From the NCBI RefSeq assembly GCF_003058465.1, contig NZ_CP028901.1, positions 2,666,001-2,730,000 on the forward strand: a stretch of DNA of 64,000 nucleotides. The letters run 5' to 3'. Under the pieces are notes generated by a model. That model had not been told where the DNA came from, did not search any database, and was given only the letters and a program-made list of their open reading frames with translations. Both the position numbers and the translations under genes were made by a program. Shown here one piece after another: positions 44,301 to 54,678 of the stretch; position 1 is the stretch's first letter, and each line of letters starts with the position of its first letter. Origin of the DNA: Orrella marina. GTDB lineage: Bacteria; Pseudomonadota; Gammaproteobacteria; Burkholderiales; Burkholderiaceae_B.

Positions 44301-47171
44301 TCAGGCATACTCTTGTATCGGCGGGCACGAACACATCACATTACGGTCACCCCACGCATTGTCGACTCTTGCAACAGGTGGCCAGTATTTGTTCTGACGC
44401 AAGGACTCGACCGGATAGGCCGCCTGACTGCGACTATACGGGTGATACCACTCGTCAGCCATCAGCATCTGTGCCGTATGAGGTGCATTCTTGAGGACGT
44501 TGTCCTCTGCATCCATCTCCCCTCTTGAAATCTGATCGATTTCCTTGCGAATCGAGATCATCGCGTCGATGAACCGATCCAGCTCGGCAAGCCCTTCCGA
44601 CTCAGTAGGCTCCACCATGAGGGTACCGGCAACCGGGAAAGACATCGTCGGCGCATGGAATCCATAGTCCATCAAACGCTTGGCAATATCTTCGGCGGAA
44701 ATACCTGTCTGATCCTTGATCGGCCGGATATCCAGAATACATTCATGCGCAACTCTGCCGTTCTGTCCTGCATACAGAACCGGATAGTGCGGTGCCAGTC
44801 GAGCGGCAATGTAGTTGGCGTTCAGGATCGCAATCTCAGTTGCCTGACGCAGCCCATCCGGTCCCATCAGTAGAATGTACGCATAGGAAATCGGCAAGAT
44901 GCTGGCAGAACCGAACGGGGCCGCACTGACAGGCCCTACCGGAGCATTGGCAGGCAACTCACCTCTGGAGTCAATCACACCCGGCAGATAGGGAGCCAGA
45001 TGCGCACGAACCGCGACGGGTCCTACGCCAGGCCCGCCACCACCGTGAGGAATGCAGAAGGTTTTATGAAGATTCAGATGGGAGACATCCGATCCGAACC
45101 AGCCCGGTTTGGCCACACCAACCATAGCATTCATGTTGGCTCCGTCCATGTAAACCTGCCCACCAGCCTCATGCACCAGCGCACAGATCTCCTGAATGGC
45201 TTGTTCAAACACACCGTGCGTTGACGGATATGTGATCATGAGGGCAGCCAGCCTGTCACCCACCTCGGCAATTTTTCGTTTGAGATCCTCGACGTCCACG
45301 TTGCCACGCGAATCTGCGCTCACCACAACCACATCCATGCCGACCATGTTGGCCGAGGCAGGGTTGGTGCCATGCGCTGACGACGGAATCAGGCAAACGT
45401 TTCTATGTCCCTGATTATTGGCCTCGTGATAAGCCTTGATCGCCAATAGACCGGCATACTCCCCCTGTGCACCCGAGTTGGGCTGCAGGCTGACCGCATC
45501 ATATCCGGTGATCTCGCACAAATACCTGGAAAAACGCGCAATCAATTCGCGATAGCCTTGAGCCTGATCTTCCGGCGCAAAGGGATGGATCCCCGAGAAC
45601 TGCGGCCATGTGATCGGGATCATCTCGACTGTCGCATTGAGTTTCATCGTGCAAGAGCCCAGCGGAATCATGGTGCGATCCAGCGCAAGGTCCTTGTCGG
45701 AAAGCCTGCGAAGATAACGCAGCATGTCCGTTTCAGACTGGATACTCGAAAACACAGGGTGAGACAGCGGGATGCTCTGGCGCTCTAGCGCAGAAGGAAT
45801 CCCCGGCAACCCTTCACCTGGCTGTCCTGCCTGGGCCGACGAAATGCCCTGTGCCGATTCAAACACTGACACCAGACTGGCCAGATCATCCTCAGTCACC
45901 GTCTCATCCAGAGAAATCGCAAGATGCTCAGCATCGACTTCCCGCAGATTGATTCCGCGCGAACGGGCCAGGCTGTGGATGACAGCTACCTTTCCCTTTG
46001 CGCGAAGCAGCAACGTGTCGAAGAAGGTCTCGTTGACGACGTCAAGTCCTACAGCAAGGATCGCCTCACGCAACGAGGCAGTCTGTCGGTGAACACGCTG
46101 CGCGATCGAACGCAGGCCATCGGGACCATGCCACAATGCATACATGCCAGCCATCACGGCAAGTAGTACCTGTGCAGTGCAGATGTTGGAAGTCGCTTTC
46201 TCGCGCCGGATATGTTGTTCACGCGTTTGCAGGGCAAGACGCAATGCCGGACTGTTCATGGAATCTCTGGAAACGCCTACCAGGCGACCAGGCAAATGCC
46301 TCCTGAACGAATCTTTGCACGCCATGAAGGCCGCGTGCGGCCCACCATACCCAAACGGGACACCAAATCGCTGCGCGGAGCCCACCGCGATATCCGCCCC
46401 CCACTCTCCGGGAGGACTCAACACCATCATCGCAAGCAGATCGGTGGCACATACCACCACCCCGCCCCGGGCATGAACCGTCTGTGCCAGCTCCCGGTAA
46501 TCAACCACACGCCCAAGCGAATGTGGATACTGCACGAGTACACCGAAGCACTGCTCAACCGAATGGGTCAGCTCATCACCGACAATCAGTTCGATCCCCA
46601 GACCACTGGCACGGGTGCGAACCACTTCCAGCGTCTGCGGATGGCAATGTATGGAAACAAAGAAAGGCTGGCTTTTGTCACGTGCGACCCGCCACGCCAT
46701 CGCCATGGCCTCTGCCGCTGCGGTTCCCTCATCAAGCAGAGACGCATTGGCAATGTCAAGTCCGGTCAAATCGGCGACCATCGTCTGAAAGTTCAGAATT
46801 GCCTCCAGTCGTCCTTGAGAGATCTCCGGCTGGTATGGCGTGTAAGCTGTATACCAGGCGGGGTTCTCAAGCACGTTGCGCAAAATGACATTGGGTGTGT
46901 GGGTTCCGTAGTACCCCTGCCCGATGTAGTTGCGCATCAACCGGTTGTTGTCTGCCAGCTCTCTCAGATGAGCCAGGACACCTGGCTCATCGTACGGCTG
47001 CGGCAGATCCAGCGGGTCTCTGGTTCTGATCGAGGACGGCACGACCTGCTCCATGAGCGCCTCGATGCTTTCTACATCAAGCACTTTGAGCATGTGTGCA
47101 CGATCCTCTTGCACCGGGCCAATATGCCTGGCAACAAAAGGACCTTCAGTCGTTGGTCGTTCAAATGTCAT
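44301..47171 (-). CDS. gcvP: Glycine dehydrogenase (decarboxylating), P protein
   Basis: A 956-aa fused P protein from ATG 47171 ([20 protein letters not shown]); the frame is open 20 codons further, into gcvH. N-terminal half: [61 protein letters not shown]-terminal half with the PLP lysine: [40 protein letters not shown]. It decarboxylates glycine and loads the aminomethyl group on the lipoyl arm of GcvH. Third gene of gcvT-gcvH-gcvP, one base after gcvH and under the glycine riboswitch. Confidence 0.97.
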   Translation of the reverse strand: MTFERPTTEGPFVARHIGPVQEDRAHMLKVLDVESIEALMEQVVPSSIRTRDPLDLPQPYDEPGVLAHLRELADNNRLMRNYIGQGYYGTHTPNVILRNVLENPAWYTAYTPYQPEISQGRLEAILNFQTMVADLTGLDIANASLLDEGTAAAEAMAMAWRVARDKSQPFFVSIHCHPQTLEVVRTRASGLGIELIVGDELTHSVEQCFGVLVQYPHSLGRVVDYRELAQTVHARGGVVVCATDLLAMMVLSPPGEWGADIAVGSAQRFGVPFGYGGPHAAFMACKDSFRRHLPGRLVGVSRDSMNSPALRLALQTREQHIRREKATSNICTAQVLLAVMAGMYALWHGPDGLRSIAQRVHRQTASLREAILAVGLDVVNETFFDTLLLRAKGKVAVIHSLARSRGINLREVDAEHLAISLDETVTEDDLASLVSVFESAQGISSAQAGQPGEGLPGIPSALERQSIPLSHPVFSSIQSETDMLRYLRRLSDKDLALDRTMIPLGSCTMKLNATVEMIPITWPQFSGIHPFAPEDQAQGYRELIARFSRYLCEITGYDAVSLQPNSGAQGEYAGLLAIKAYHEANNQGHRNVCLIPSSAHGTNPASANMVGMDVVVVSADSRGNVDVEDLKRKIAEVGDRLAALMITYPSTHGVFEQAIQEICALVHEAGGQVYMDGANMNAMVGVAKPGWFGSDVSHLNLHKTFCIPHGGGGPGVGPVAVRAHLAPYLPGVIDSRGELPANAPVGPVSAAPFGSASILPISYAYILLMGPDGLRQATEIAILNANYIAARLAPHYPVLYAGQNGRVAHECILDIRPIKDQTGISAEDIAKRLMDYGFHAPTMSFPVAGTLMVEPTESEGLAELDRFIDAMISIRKEIDQISRGEMDAEDNVLKNAPHTAQMLMADEWYHPYSRSQAAYPVESLRQNKYWPPVARVDNAWGDRNVMCSCPPIQEYA

Positions 47172-47172
47172 A

Positions 47173-47553
47173 TCAGCTTGCGTCCACAACCGCCTGGTAG
47201 CCATCGGCATCGAGCAATGTCTCGATGTCATCCGGGTTCACAGGCTTGAGCTTAAAAATCCAGTTGCCATACGGATCAGCGTTGAGCTTCTCCGGCGCGT
47301 CACCGAGTTCATCGTTAAAAGCAACCACCTCACCGTCAACAGGAGCATAAATATCCGAGGCGGCCTTGACCGACTCGACCACACCTGCGGTATCTCCGGC
47401 TTTGAGTTTGGCGCCTACTCGCACGTCGCCCACAAACACCAGATCGCCCAACTGGTCCTGGGCTGGATCAGAAATCCCTACCAGCATCACGTCACCCTCA
47501 GCGCGGATCCACTCGTGTGTCTGTGCGTACTTGCGATCATTCGGAATGCTCAT
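47173..47553 (-). CDS. gcvH: Glycine cleavage system H protein
   Basis: A 126-aa lipoyl carrier. [20 protein letters not shown] and the lipoylation motif [20 protein letters not shown] (modified Lys) are typical, ending with the [13 protein letters not shown] segment. It shuttles the aminomethyl group between GcvP, GcvT and Lpd. It lies between gcvT and gcvP. Confidence 0.97.
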   Translation of the reverse strand: MSIPNDRKYAQTHEWIRAEGDVMLVGISDPAQDQLGDLVFVGDVRVGAKLKAGDTAGVVESVKAASDIYAPVDGEVVAFNDELGDAPEKLNADPYGNWIFKLKPVNPDDIETLLDADGYQAVVDAS

Positions 47554-47592
47554 TCAGTTACTCCCTCGAATTAAAAACTTGGTATGTTCGGT

Positions 47593-48687
47593 TCAATGTG
47601 TCACAGCCTTGCCGTGCCTTACAAATGGTAATAGGCAAACCTGTGCCGCAACAGACTTTCCGCGTATTTCGACACGAACTTCATCACCGGCCTTGACTTC
47701 GAGGGGCAATCTGGCCATGGCAATGGAAAACCCGAGTGTCGGCGACATGGTTCCACTCGTGATTTCACCTGCACCATGTTCTGTGTGGACCGGCATATAC
47801 GAGCGCATGACGCCTTTTTCCAGCAGCTTCAGTCCAAGTAACCGGGCTTCTGGAGCAAACTGCCCGAGCGCATCCCGGCCAATAAAGAGACGGGACTCAT
47901 CCTTGAGGTGGATGGTCCAGCTCAGCCCTGCCTCTGCGGGCAGAGTCAGCTCATCCATTTCCTGTCCGTACAGCGCCATACCTGCCTCAAGACGCAAGGT
48001 GTCACGGGCGCCCAGTCCACAGGGGACTACATCAGCAGCGATTAACGCCTCCCAGAACGGTTGGATCTGATCGCCAGGCATCGCAATCTCGAAACCGTCC
48101 TCACCTGTATATCCCGTCCGTGCAATCAGCAGATCATCCTGGTGCGACGCTGAGAAAGGCTTGAGGTCGTCAAGCACAGAACGCCACTCTGGCCTGATTT
48201 GCGCCAGACGATCTTTCGCCTGCGGACCCTGCACGGCCAGCATGGCCAGATCCCTACGTGGCGTCAGTGCAACATCCAGCGAGAAACGGGCAATTACCCG
48301 TCGCATCCACGCAACATCTTTCTCTGCGCACCCAGCATTCACGACCAGTCGCCAGTCCGTGTCAGAAAAGAAATATGTAATCAGGTCGTCAATCACCCCA
48401 CCGCGCGGATTAAGCATGCAACTGTAGAGAGCTCGCCCGGCTACGCTCAGGCGATCGACGTCATTGGCCAGCAACTGGCGGAGAAAAAGCCTGGCATCGG
48501 GTCCGGTGACATCCACACTCAGCATGTGCGAGACATCAAAAACACCGACGCCCTCTCGTACAGCATGATGCTCCTGGATCTGGGAGCCGTAGCTGACAGG
48601 CATTTCCCATCCGCCAAAATCGACCAGACGCGCCTGTGCCTGCTTGTGAGCTTCGTATAGTGGGGTTCGTTTGAGTGCAGCAGACAT
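47593..48687 (-). CDS. gcvT: Aminomethyltransferase, T protein
   Basis: A 364-aa T protein. VDFGGWEMPVSYGSQIQEHH at the start, VFDVSHMLSVDVTGPDARLF, DLITYFFSDTDWRLVVNAGC, GYTGEDGFEIAMP, and ARDTLRLEAGMALYGQEMDE for folate and substrate. It moves the one-carbon unit to tetrahydrofolate and frees ammonia. First gene of the gcv operon, directly behind the glycine riboswitch; the products feed the folate cycle used by ThyA and FolA. Confidence 0.97.
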   Translation of the reverse strand: MSAALKRTPLYEAHKQAQARLVDFGGWEMPVSYGSQIQEHHAVREGVGVFDVSHMLSVDVTGPDARLFLRQLLANDVDRLSVAGRALYSCMLNPRGGVIDDLITYFFSDTDWRLVVNAGCAEKDVAWMRRVIARFSLDVALTPRRDLAMLAVQGPQAKDRLAQIRPEWRSVLDDLKPFSASHQDDLLIARTGYTGEDGFEIAMPGDQIQPFWEALIAADVVPCGLGARDTLRLEAGMALYGQEMDELTLPAEAGLSWTIHLKDESRLFIGRDALGQFAPEARLLGLKLLEKGVMRSYMPVHTEHGAGEITSGTMSPTLGFSIAMARLPLEVKAGDEVRVEIRGKSVAAQVCLLPFVRHGKAVTH

Positions 48688-48740
48688 AAGGACTCGCTAT
48701 AAAAGGGATCAAAGACAACCAGTATGTTGTCTCTGCCCCC

Positions 48741-48840
48741 CTGTCCTTTTGCCTGAGAGTTGCCCGGTCAGAAAGAAGACTGAACCGGTTTGCACCTTCG
48801 GCGCCCGCATGCAGTCAGCGGGTCTCTCCAGAGTCGTGTG
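48741..48840 (-). promoter_or_regulatory. Glycine riboswitch upstream of gcvT
   Basis: On the minus strand the core order is GGAGAGACCCGC, GGGCGCCGAAGGTGCAAACC, a variable arm (GGTTCAGTC...GACCGGG) and ACTCTCAGGCAAAAGGACAG. The GCCGAAGG and CTCTCAGGCAAAAGGACAG blocks are the conserved halves of one glycine aptamer. Only one clear core is visible; the sequence just upstream (48841-48880) could form a remnant of a second. It lies 54 bases before the gcvT start and should turn the operon on with glycine. Confidence 0.92.
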
Positions 48841-49115
48841 ACAGCCCGGACTTCGGACTGATCTCTGCGCGGTACATGAACCTGAGCGATTATGGGCGTA
48901 TTGCGCCTTCGGTGGCTTTACCTTGCAGCAAAGCGCTCTCCCGCTAGAGTTATCACATCATGATTCGAAAGATTAAGCCAAAAGACTCAGAATCACAAGT
49001 CTTTAAGGTGACCCGGACTGGCGACTGAGGAGCCAGGCATACCAACGGGTACACCTGGTCCTCTCGCGACTCAATTCGCAATGGTGACACGACCTGTCAC
49101 GATGCCCGAATCACT

Positions 49116-50078
49116 TCACTTGATGTTCGCTTGCTTGATCGTTTCACCCCATGCAGCGTAATCAGCGTTAATCCTGTCCGCAGCCTGTTGCTGCGACATA
49201 TCCATCGGCTCGTAACCTTCCTGTCTCACGATTTTCTGGACCTCGGGATCCTTCATCGCCTTCGCGAACTCGCTGACCAGGCGCTTCTCTACATCTGCAG
49301 GCAGCCCGGCAGGCGCCACCATACCAAACCAGATTTGTGCGTCAAACCCCGGATACCCTTGCTCGGCGATCGTCGGCACGTCAGGAAACATGGAACTGCG
49401 GCTAGCCGCCGAGTTCGCCAAGGCACGCACTGTACCGGCCTTGATGTGAGGCGCTGCGGCACCCAGCGAAGAAAACAGAATAGGGACATGTCCACCCAGC
49501 AACTCGGTCATGGCCGGGTTTCCGCCTTTGTAGGGAATGTGATTGATGTCCAGACTGGCAGCCGTCTTGAACTGTTCACCTGCCAAATGTGCGACCCCAC
49601 CAACGCCTGACGTACCGTAGCTCCATTTGGCAGGATCTTTCTTTGCCAGCTCGACAAACTCCTGCAAAGTCCTGGCGGGAGAGTCTTCGCGAACGACAAC
49701 AACCACACCACCTTCACCGACCATACCAAGCGGCACAAAGCTCTTCAGTGACTCATATCCAACCTGACGGATATGGGGAACGATCGTCATTGGGCCAGAG
49801 TCCGTTAAGTGAACGGTGTAACCGTCCGGGTCCTGTTTCGAAACATAATCCAGTGCAATCGTCGCGCCCGCACCGGGCTTGTAGTCAAACACGAACTGCT
49901 GTCCCATGCTCTGGGAAACTCGCTCTGAAAGTGGCCGGGCCAGTTTGTCAGCCGCACCACCTGGGGTGTAGCCGACCACCATCTTGATGGGCCTTTCTGG
50001 ATACTGCGCCATCGCAGCCATTGGCACAGTCAGTATCAGGCCGGCTGCTACGCCCGCCAATCCTTTTTTAAAAATCAT
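49116..50078 (-). CDS. Bug/TctC-family periplasmic solute-binding protein
   Basis: A 320-aa exported binding protein. Signal peptide VAAGLILTVPMAAMAQ; then YPERPIKMVVGYTPGGAADK, LSERVSQSMGQQFVFDYKPG, KDPAKWSYGTSGVGGVAHLA and FKTAASLDINHIPYKGGNPA, all typical of Bug receptors. They bind small carboxylates or amides in the periplasm and are massively expanded in Alcaligenaceae. No TctA/TctB permease gene lies nearby, so it is an orphan receptor. A short AT-rich region (50079-50365) upstream holds its promoter and no gene I can support. Ligand unknown. Confidence 0.93.
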   Translation of the reverse strand: MIFKKGLAGVAAGLILTVPMAAMAQYPERPIKMVVGYTPGGAADKLARPLSERVSQSMGQQFVFDYKPGAGATIALDYVSKQDPDGYTVHLTDSGPMTIVPHIRQVGYESLKSFVPLGMVGEGGVVVVVREDSPARTLQEFVELAKKDPAKWSYGTSGVGGVAHLAGEQFKTAASLDINHIPYKGGNPAMTELLGGHVPILFSSLGAAAPHIKAGTVRALANSAASRSSMFPDVPTIAEQGYPGFDAQIWFGMVAPAGLPADVEKRLVSEFAKAMKDPEVQKIVRQEGYEPMDMSQQQAADRINADYAAWGETIKQANIK

Positions 50079-50365
50079 TATCCGTCTCCGTTGTAAGTAG
50101 TGCGACCGGTCGTCTTGCGCGACCTGCTAAATTCATAAATGAGACACTCTTCATTTGCTTGTAGCATTGAGCATCACTGGACTCAAGGATGAAGGTCTAC
50201 CCCTTGAACAATACTCAAACCGATCATCCTGTCGACTCGTCAGACAAGAGAATCGCTACTCGGGAGGAGCAAACGGCCCAAGCGAGCACCCGGATTGAAC
50301 ATAAAGTCAGGATCTGGAAACTGAAACGCTTGTATCTGCATTTGAGCCAGGTGATACTGGAAGAC

Positions 50366-51595
50366 TCAGTCTTGTTTGGATACGCTGGAACTTAAGCTTG
50401 AAATCGCACTGGCACAAGAAACGGCACAAGACCAGGCCCACTGGAAGTTATACCCGCCCAGCCATCCCGTCACATCCACCACTTCACCGATAAAGTGAAG
50501 CCCGGGCACGCGATTTGATTCAAATGACCGTTGATTGAGCTCTGAGGTATCGACACCGCCGCTCATGACCTCAGCTTTCTTGTAGCCCTCAGTGCCACTA
50601 GGCGTGATTTGCCAGCCAGCGATCTGTCTGGCCAACTCGCGAACCTGACGATCCGGCATTTCGGCCAGACGCCGCGTGCCCAGTTCGCCCGCCCAATACT
50701 GCGCAAGCCGCTTCGGTAGATGTAGACCCAGCGCGGCCAGCAAACTCTGTTTGGTCTGCTGCTTGTTGTCGATAAGAAACTGCTCAAGATCGACTGATGG
50801 GACAAGATTGATACGCAGCGGCTGACCGGGACGCCAGTAGCTCGAAATCTGCAATATTCCAGGTCCTGACAGCCCGCGGTGGGTGAACAACATATCCTCG
50901 GCAAACCTGACCACACCTTGCTTGCCACCAAAAACAGAACTCACACCCAGATCTACGGGCAATGCGACCCCTGCCAGTTCAGTCAAACCTTTCCATTGCT
51001 CGCTATCGAATTTCAGGGGGACCAGCGCAGGCCGGGGCTCGATGATCCTGAGCCCAAACTGACGAGCCAGTTTCAAACCGAAATCGGTCGCGCCAACTTG
51101 CGGCAAAGCCATGCCCCCTGTGGCAACTACGAGTCGTCCGGATATGATCGGCCCGGATTCTGTGCCTAGCAGAAAACCCTCAGCAACCTTCTGCACATCC
51201 AGGACCGTGCACCCCATTCTCCAGTCCACCTGCGCCTGATCGCACTGCAGACGTAGCCAGTCAATGATGGCCTGGCTACTCGTGTCACAAAACAGTTGGC
51301 CACGATGCTTCTCATGCCAGGCGATACCATGGGCTTGAATCTCACGCAAAAAGTCTTGCGGCGTATAAGCGGACAGCGCAGCCTTGGGAAAGTGCGGATT
51401 CGTGCAGATGAAGTTACGCGCAGAGACATCCAGATTGGTGAAGTTGCAACGCCCCCCACCCGAGATACGAATTTTCTCGGCCAGCTTGCTCGCGTGGTCG
51501 ATAAGTACAACCCGCAATCCGGCTCGCCCGAGGCGGGCGGCATTCATCATGCCGGCCGCCCCTGCGCCAATCACCGCAACATCATAAGCAGACAA
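50366..51595 (-). CDS. BaiN/YhiN (HI0933) family flavoprotein
   Basis: A 409-aa FAD protein. The dinucleotide motif is VAVIGAGAAGMMNAARLGRA; further segments are KIRISGGGRCNFTN, CDTSSQAIIDWLRLQCDQAQ, RLVVATGGMALPQVGATDFG, DMLFTHRGLSGPGILQISSY, and at the end HFIGEVVDVTGWLGGYNFQW. This family is conserved but poorly characterised. It starts 2 bases after the end of the PLP decarboxylase gene and is likely cotranscribed. Confidence 0.88.
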   Translation of the reverse strand: MSAYDVAVIGAGAAGMMNAARLGRAGLRVVLIDHASKLAEKIRISGGGRCNFTNLDVSARNFICTNPHFPKAALSAYTPQDFLREIQAHGIAWHEKHRGQLFCDTSSQAIIDWLRLQCDQAQVDWRMGCTVLDVQKVAEGFLLGTESGPIISGRLVVATGGMALPQVGATDFGLKLARQFGLRIIEPRPALVPLKFDSEQWKGLTELAGVALPVDLGVSSVFGGKQGVVRFAEDMLFTHRGLSGPGILQISSYWRPGQPLRINLVPSVDLEQFLIDNKQQTKQSLLAALGLHLPKRLAQYWAGELGTRRLAEMPDRQVRELARQIAGWQITPSGTEGYKKAEVMSGGVDTSELNQRSFESNRVPGLHFIGEVVDVTGWLGGYNFQWAWSCAVSCASAISSLSSSVSKQD

Positions 51596-51597
51596 AC

Positions 51598-53859
51598 CTA
51601 GTCCTCACGGATGCAGTCGACGTAGTACCGGATCTCGCCATTCTCAGTCCGGTCGTCGGCCAGTCCATGAATGTAGGTTTCAAACCCCGGAAAACTCGCA
51701 TTGAACTTTCTTGCAAACTGCAGATACTGAACGATTGTCTTGTTAAATCGCTCACCGGGAATCAGCAAAGGAATACCAGGCGGGTAAGGTGTCAGCAACA
51801 CGCCCGTCACCCGTCCCTCGAGATCATCAATCGACACCCGCTCAACCTCACCATGAGCCATGTGCGCGAACGCATCTGACGGCTTGAGTGCTGGAACCAT
51901 GTCACTGAGATAGACCTCGGTCGTCAGCTTGGCAACATCATGTGCGCGGTAGGCTTCGTGAATCTTCTGGCAGAGATCTCGCAGTCCCATGCGCTCATAC
52001 TGGCGATGCCCTTTGCAAAAGTCCGGCAGGATGCGCCAAAGCGGCTGGTTGCGGTCGTAGTCATCCTTGAACTGCTGCAAAGCCGTGAGCAAAGTGTTCC
52101 AGCGCCCTTTTGTGATACCAATGGTAAACAGAATAAAAAACGAATACAGACCTGTTTTCTCAACCACCACACCATGTTCAGTCAGATATTTGGAAACCAG
52201 CGCGGCGGGAATGCCAGTCTCCCCGAAATGCCCAGACATATCGAGTCCAGGCGTCACAATCGTCGCCTTGATGGGATCGAGCATATTGAAGTCGGTCGCC
52301 AGATCACCAAAACCGTGCCAGTGATCGTTGGCCTTGAGCATCCAGTCCGACTGCGTCCCCATTCCTTCGGTCACCAGTTTGTCAGGGCCCCATACCTTGA
52401 ACCACCAGTCCGCATCACCGTACTCTGCTTCCACCTTGCGCATGGCTCGCCGAAAGTCCATGGCCTCACGGATACTTTCGGCAACCAGCGCGGTTCCCCC
52501 AGGGGGCTCCATCATGGCTGCTGCGACATCACATGAGGCAATGATGGCGTACTGAGGCGAAGTGGACGTATGCATCAAATACGCTTCATTGAAGACGTTT
52601 CGGTCAAGCTTTCTGCTCAGGGGTTCCTGCACCACGATCTGGGATGCCTGAGAAATTCCGGCAAGCAGCTTGTGGGTCGAGTGCGTCGCGTAAACCATCG
52701 AACGCTCACAGCGCGGACGATCCACTCCGATTGCGTGCATGTCCCGATAAAACGTGTGAAACGTCGCATGTGGAAGCCACGCCTCGTCGAAATGCAGCGT
52801 ATCGATCTTGTCGCCTAGCCGCTCTTTGATCATCTCGACGTTGTAGATCACACCATCATAGGTGCTCTGCGTAAGCGTCAGGATTCGTGGCTTGTGATTG
52901 CGCGCCCTGCGCGCAAACGGATTGGCTTCGATCTTCTTCTGAATGTTCTCCGGCTCGAATTCGCTAAGCGGAATCGGTCCGATGATGCCAAGATGGTTGC
53001 GTGTTGGTCGCAAGAAAACCGGAATCGCCCCCGTCATGGTGATCGCGTGCAGAATCGACTTGTGACAATTACGATCCACCACCACGATGTCGTCTGCTGC
53101 CACGTGAGCATGCCAGACTACCTTGTTGGACGTCGACGTACCATTGGTCACGAAGAAACAGTGGTCTGCATTGAAAATTCGTGCCGCGTTGAGTTCAGAC
53201 TCCGCAATGGGACCTGTGTGATCCAGCAACTGCCCAAGCTCGTCGACCGCATTACAGACATCGGCACGCAGCATATTCTCGCCGAAGAACTGGTGAAACA
53301 TCTGCCCGACAGGACTCTTCAGGAAGGCAACACCTCCTGAGTGACCTGGGCAATGCCACGAATAGGACCCGTCCTGCGCATATTTGACCAGTTCCCGGAA
53401 GAAGGGAGGCGCCAGTCCGTCGACGTAACTTCTTGCCTCGCGGATGATGTGTCTTGCAACAAACTCGGGCGTATCTTCAAACATGTGAATGAAGCCATGC
53501 AACTCCCGCAGAATATCGTTGGGAATGTGCTCTGACGTTCGCGTCTCCCCGTACAGATAGATCGGAATATCGGCGTTTCGAAACCGCAATTCGCCGATGA
53601 ATGCACGAAGATTCTGAATCACACTCGAGGTGCCGGACGCAGCATCAATCTCGAACTCTTCATCGTCGATGGAGAGAATAAATGCACTGGCCCGACTCTG
53701 TTGCTGGGCAAACGAACTCAGGTCGCCATAACTCGTCACACCGATGACTTCAACGCCTTCGGCTTCGATCGCAGAAGCGAGCGCTCGCACACCCAGGCCT
53801 GAAGCATTCTCGGAACGGTAATCCTCATCAATGATGAAGATTGGAAAGCGGAATTTCAT
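51598..53859 (-). CDS. Arginine/lysine/ornithine decarboxylase, fold III PLP type
   Basis: A 753-aa decarboxylase from ATG 53859 (MKFRFPIFIIDEDYRSENAS), with a receiver-like wing domain (about residues 1-130), the PLP domain with SWHCPGHSGGVAFLKSPVGQ, LHFDEAWLPHATF and the PLP lysine in YATHSTHKLLAGISQASQIV, and a C-terminal domain (LLTPYPPGIPLLIPGERFNK). Length and motifs fit the AdiA/SpeF/LdcC group. In Burkholderiales this gene accompanies dcd and mrp and probably makes agmatine or cadaverine/putrescine; which amino acid is used cannot be settled. It follows dcd by 17 bases. Confidence 0.92.
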   Translation of the reverse strand: MKFRFPIFIIDEDYRSENASGLGVRALASAIEAEGVEVIGVTSYGDLSSFAQQQSRASAFILSIDDEEFEIDAASGTSSVIQNLRAFIGELRFRNADIPIYLYGETRTSEHIPNDILRELHGFIHMFEDTPEFVARHIIREARSYVDGLAPPFFRELVKYAQDGSYSWHCPGHSGGVAFLKSPVGQMFHQFFGENMLRADVCNAVDELGQLLDHTGPIAESELNAARIFNADHCFFVTNGTSTSNKVVWHAHVAADDIVVVDRNCHKSILHAITMTGAIPVFLRPTRNHLGIIGPIPLSEFEPENIQKKIEANPFARRARNHKPRILTLTQSTYDGVIYNVEMIKERLGDKIDTLHFDEAWLPHATFHTFYRDMHAIGVDRPRCERSMVYATHSTHKLLAGISQASQIVVQEPLSRKLDRNVFNEAYLMHTSTSPQYAIIASCDVAAAMMEPPGGTALVAESIREAMDFRRAMRKVEAEYGDADWWFKVWGPDKLVTEGMGTQSDWMLKANDHWHGFGDLATDFNMLDPIKATIVTPGLDMSGHFGETGIPAALVSKYLTEHGVVVEKTGLYSFFILFTIGITKGRWNTLLTALQQFKDDYDRNQPLWRILPDFCKGHRQYERMGLRDLCQKIHEAYRAHDVAKLTTEVYLSDMVPALKPSDAFAHMAHGEVERVSIDDLEGRVTGVLLTPYPPGIPLLIPGERFNKTIVQYLQFARKFNASFPGFETYIHGLADDRTENGEIRYYVDCIRED

Positions 53860-53876
53860 GATGCTGCTCCAGAGAG

Positions 53877-54440
53877 TCATGTGCGGGGCAATGTGACCCC
53901 ACGTTGTCCTTGATATTTACCACCGCGGTCACGATAGGAGGTTTCACAAACCTCATCGCTCTCAAAAAACAGCATCTGTGCGCAGCCTTCACCAGCATAT
54001 ATCTTGGCGGGCAAGGGAGTGGTGTTGCTGAACTCGAGCGTCACATGGCCTTCCCACTCCGGTTCGAGAGGTGTGACGTTGACAATGACTCCGCAGCGGG
54101 CGTATGTGCTCTTCCCGAGACAGACCGTCAAAACCGTTCGGGGAATCCGGAAGAACTCGACAGTACGGGCCAGCGCAAACGAGTTGGGAGGAATGATGCA
54201 GACATCCCCTTTGAAATTGACAAAGGACTTCTCGTCGAAAGCCTTCGGGTCAACAATCGTCGAATTGATGTTGGTAAAAATCTTGAACTCGTCAGCACAA
54301 CGTACGTCATACCCATAGCTGCTGGTCCCGTAGCTGACGATCTTGCCCTTTTCATTCTCACGGACTTGCCCCGCTTCAAACGGCTCGATCATGCCTTGCC
54401 GGGCGGCCTCGCGAATCCAGCGATCGTTCTTGATGCTCAT
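53877..54440 (-). CDS. dcd: dCTP deaminase
   Basis: A 187-aa Dcd. [60 protein letters not shown] with the catalytic Glu in [16 protein letters not shown], and the closing [14 protein letters not shown]. It deaminates dCTP to dUTP, feeding dUMP to ThyA. It is followed by the decarboxylase gene; the 238 bases between it and mrp contain no supported feature. Confidence 0.96.
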   Translation of the reverse strand: MSIKNDRWIREAARQGMIEPFEAGQVRENEKGKIVSYGTSSYGYDVRCADEFKIFTNINSTIVDPKAFDEKSFVNFKGDVCIIPPNSFALARTVEFFRIPRTVLTVCLGKSTYARCGVIVNVTPLEPEWEGHVTLEFSNTTPLPAKIYAGEGCAQMLFFESDEVCETSYRDRGGKYQGQRGVTLPRT

Positions 54441-54678
54441 GTCAGCCCCTGAACTGAGGTAAAGCCCTGAATTTTACCTTCACGAAGGCGACTGCGCGCT
54501 GAATACAGCAAGCCTCATCTATTCCCTGCCACCAGGAACCTGTGCGCAACCGCGATCGCAAGGGTGCGGCCAACCAGTTGCGCCCCCCGTGGAACAAAAA
54601 AGCAAGGCCCTGAGGATGCCTGGATGCACGCTCTGGCATACCAGGATGGTCTGACTCCCACTGACCGGCAATCACCCA

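Noticed and set aside
46212..47249. 345-aa open frame on the plus strand
   Set aside because: Antisense to gcvP, which is fully conserved; composition is that of a mirror frame.
50189..50395. 68-aa plus-strand frame upstream of the Bug gene
   Set aside because: No recognisable motif, its end overlaps the BaiN gene, and the region is better explained as the Bug promoter region.
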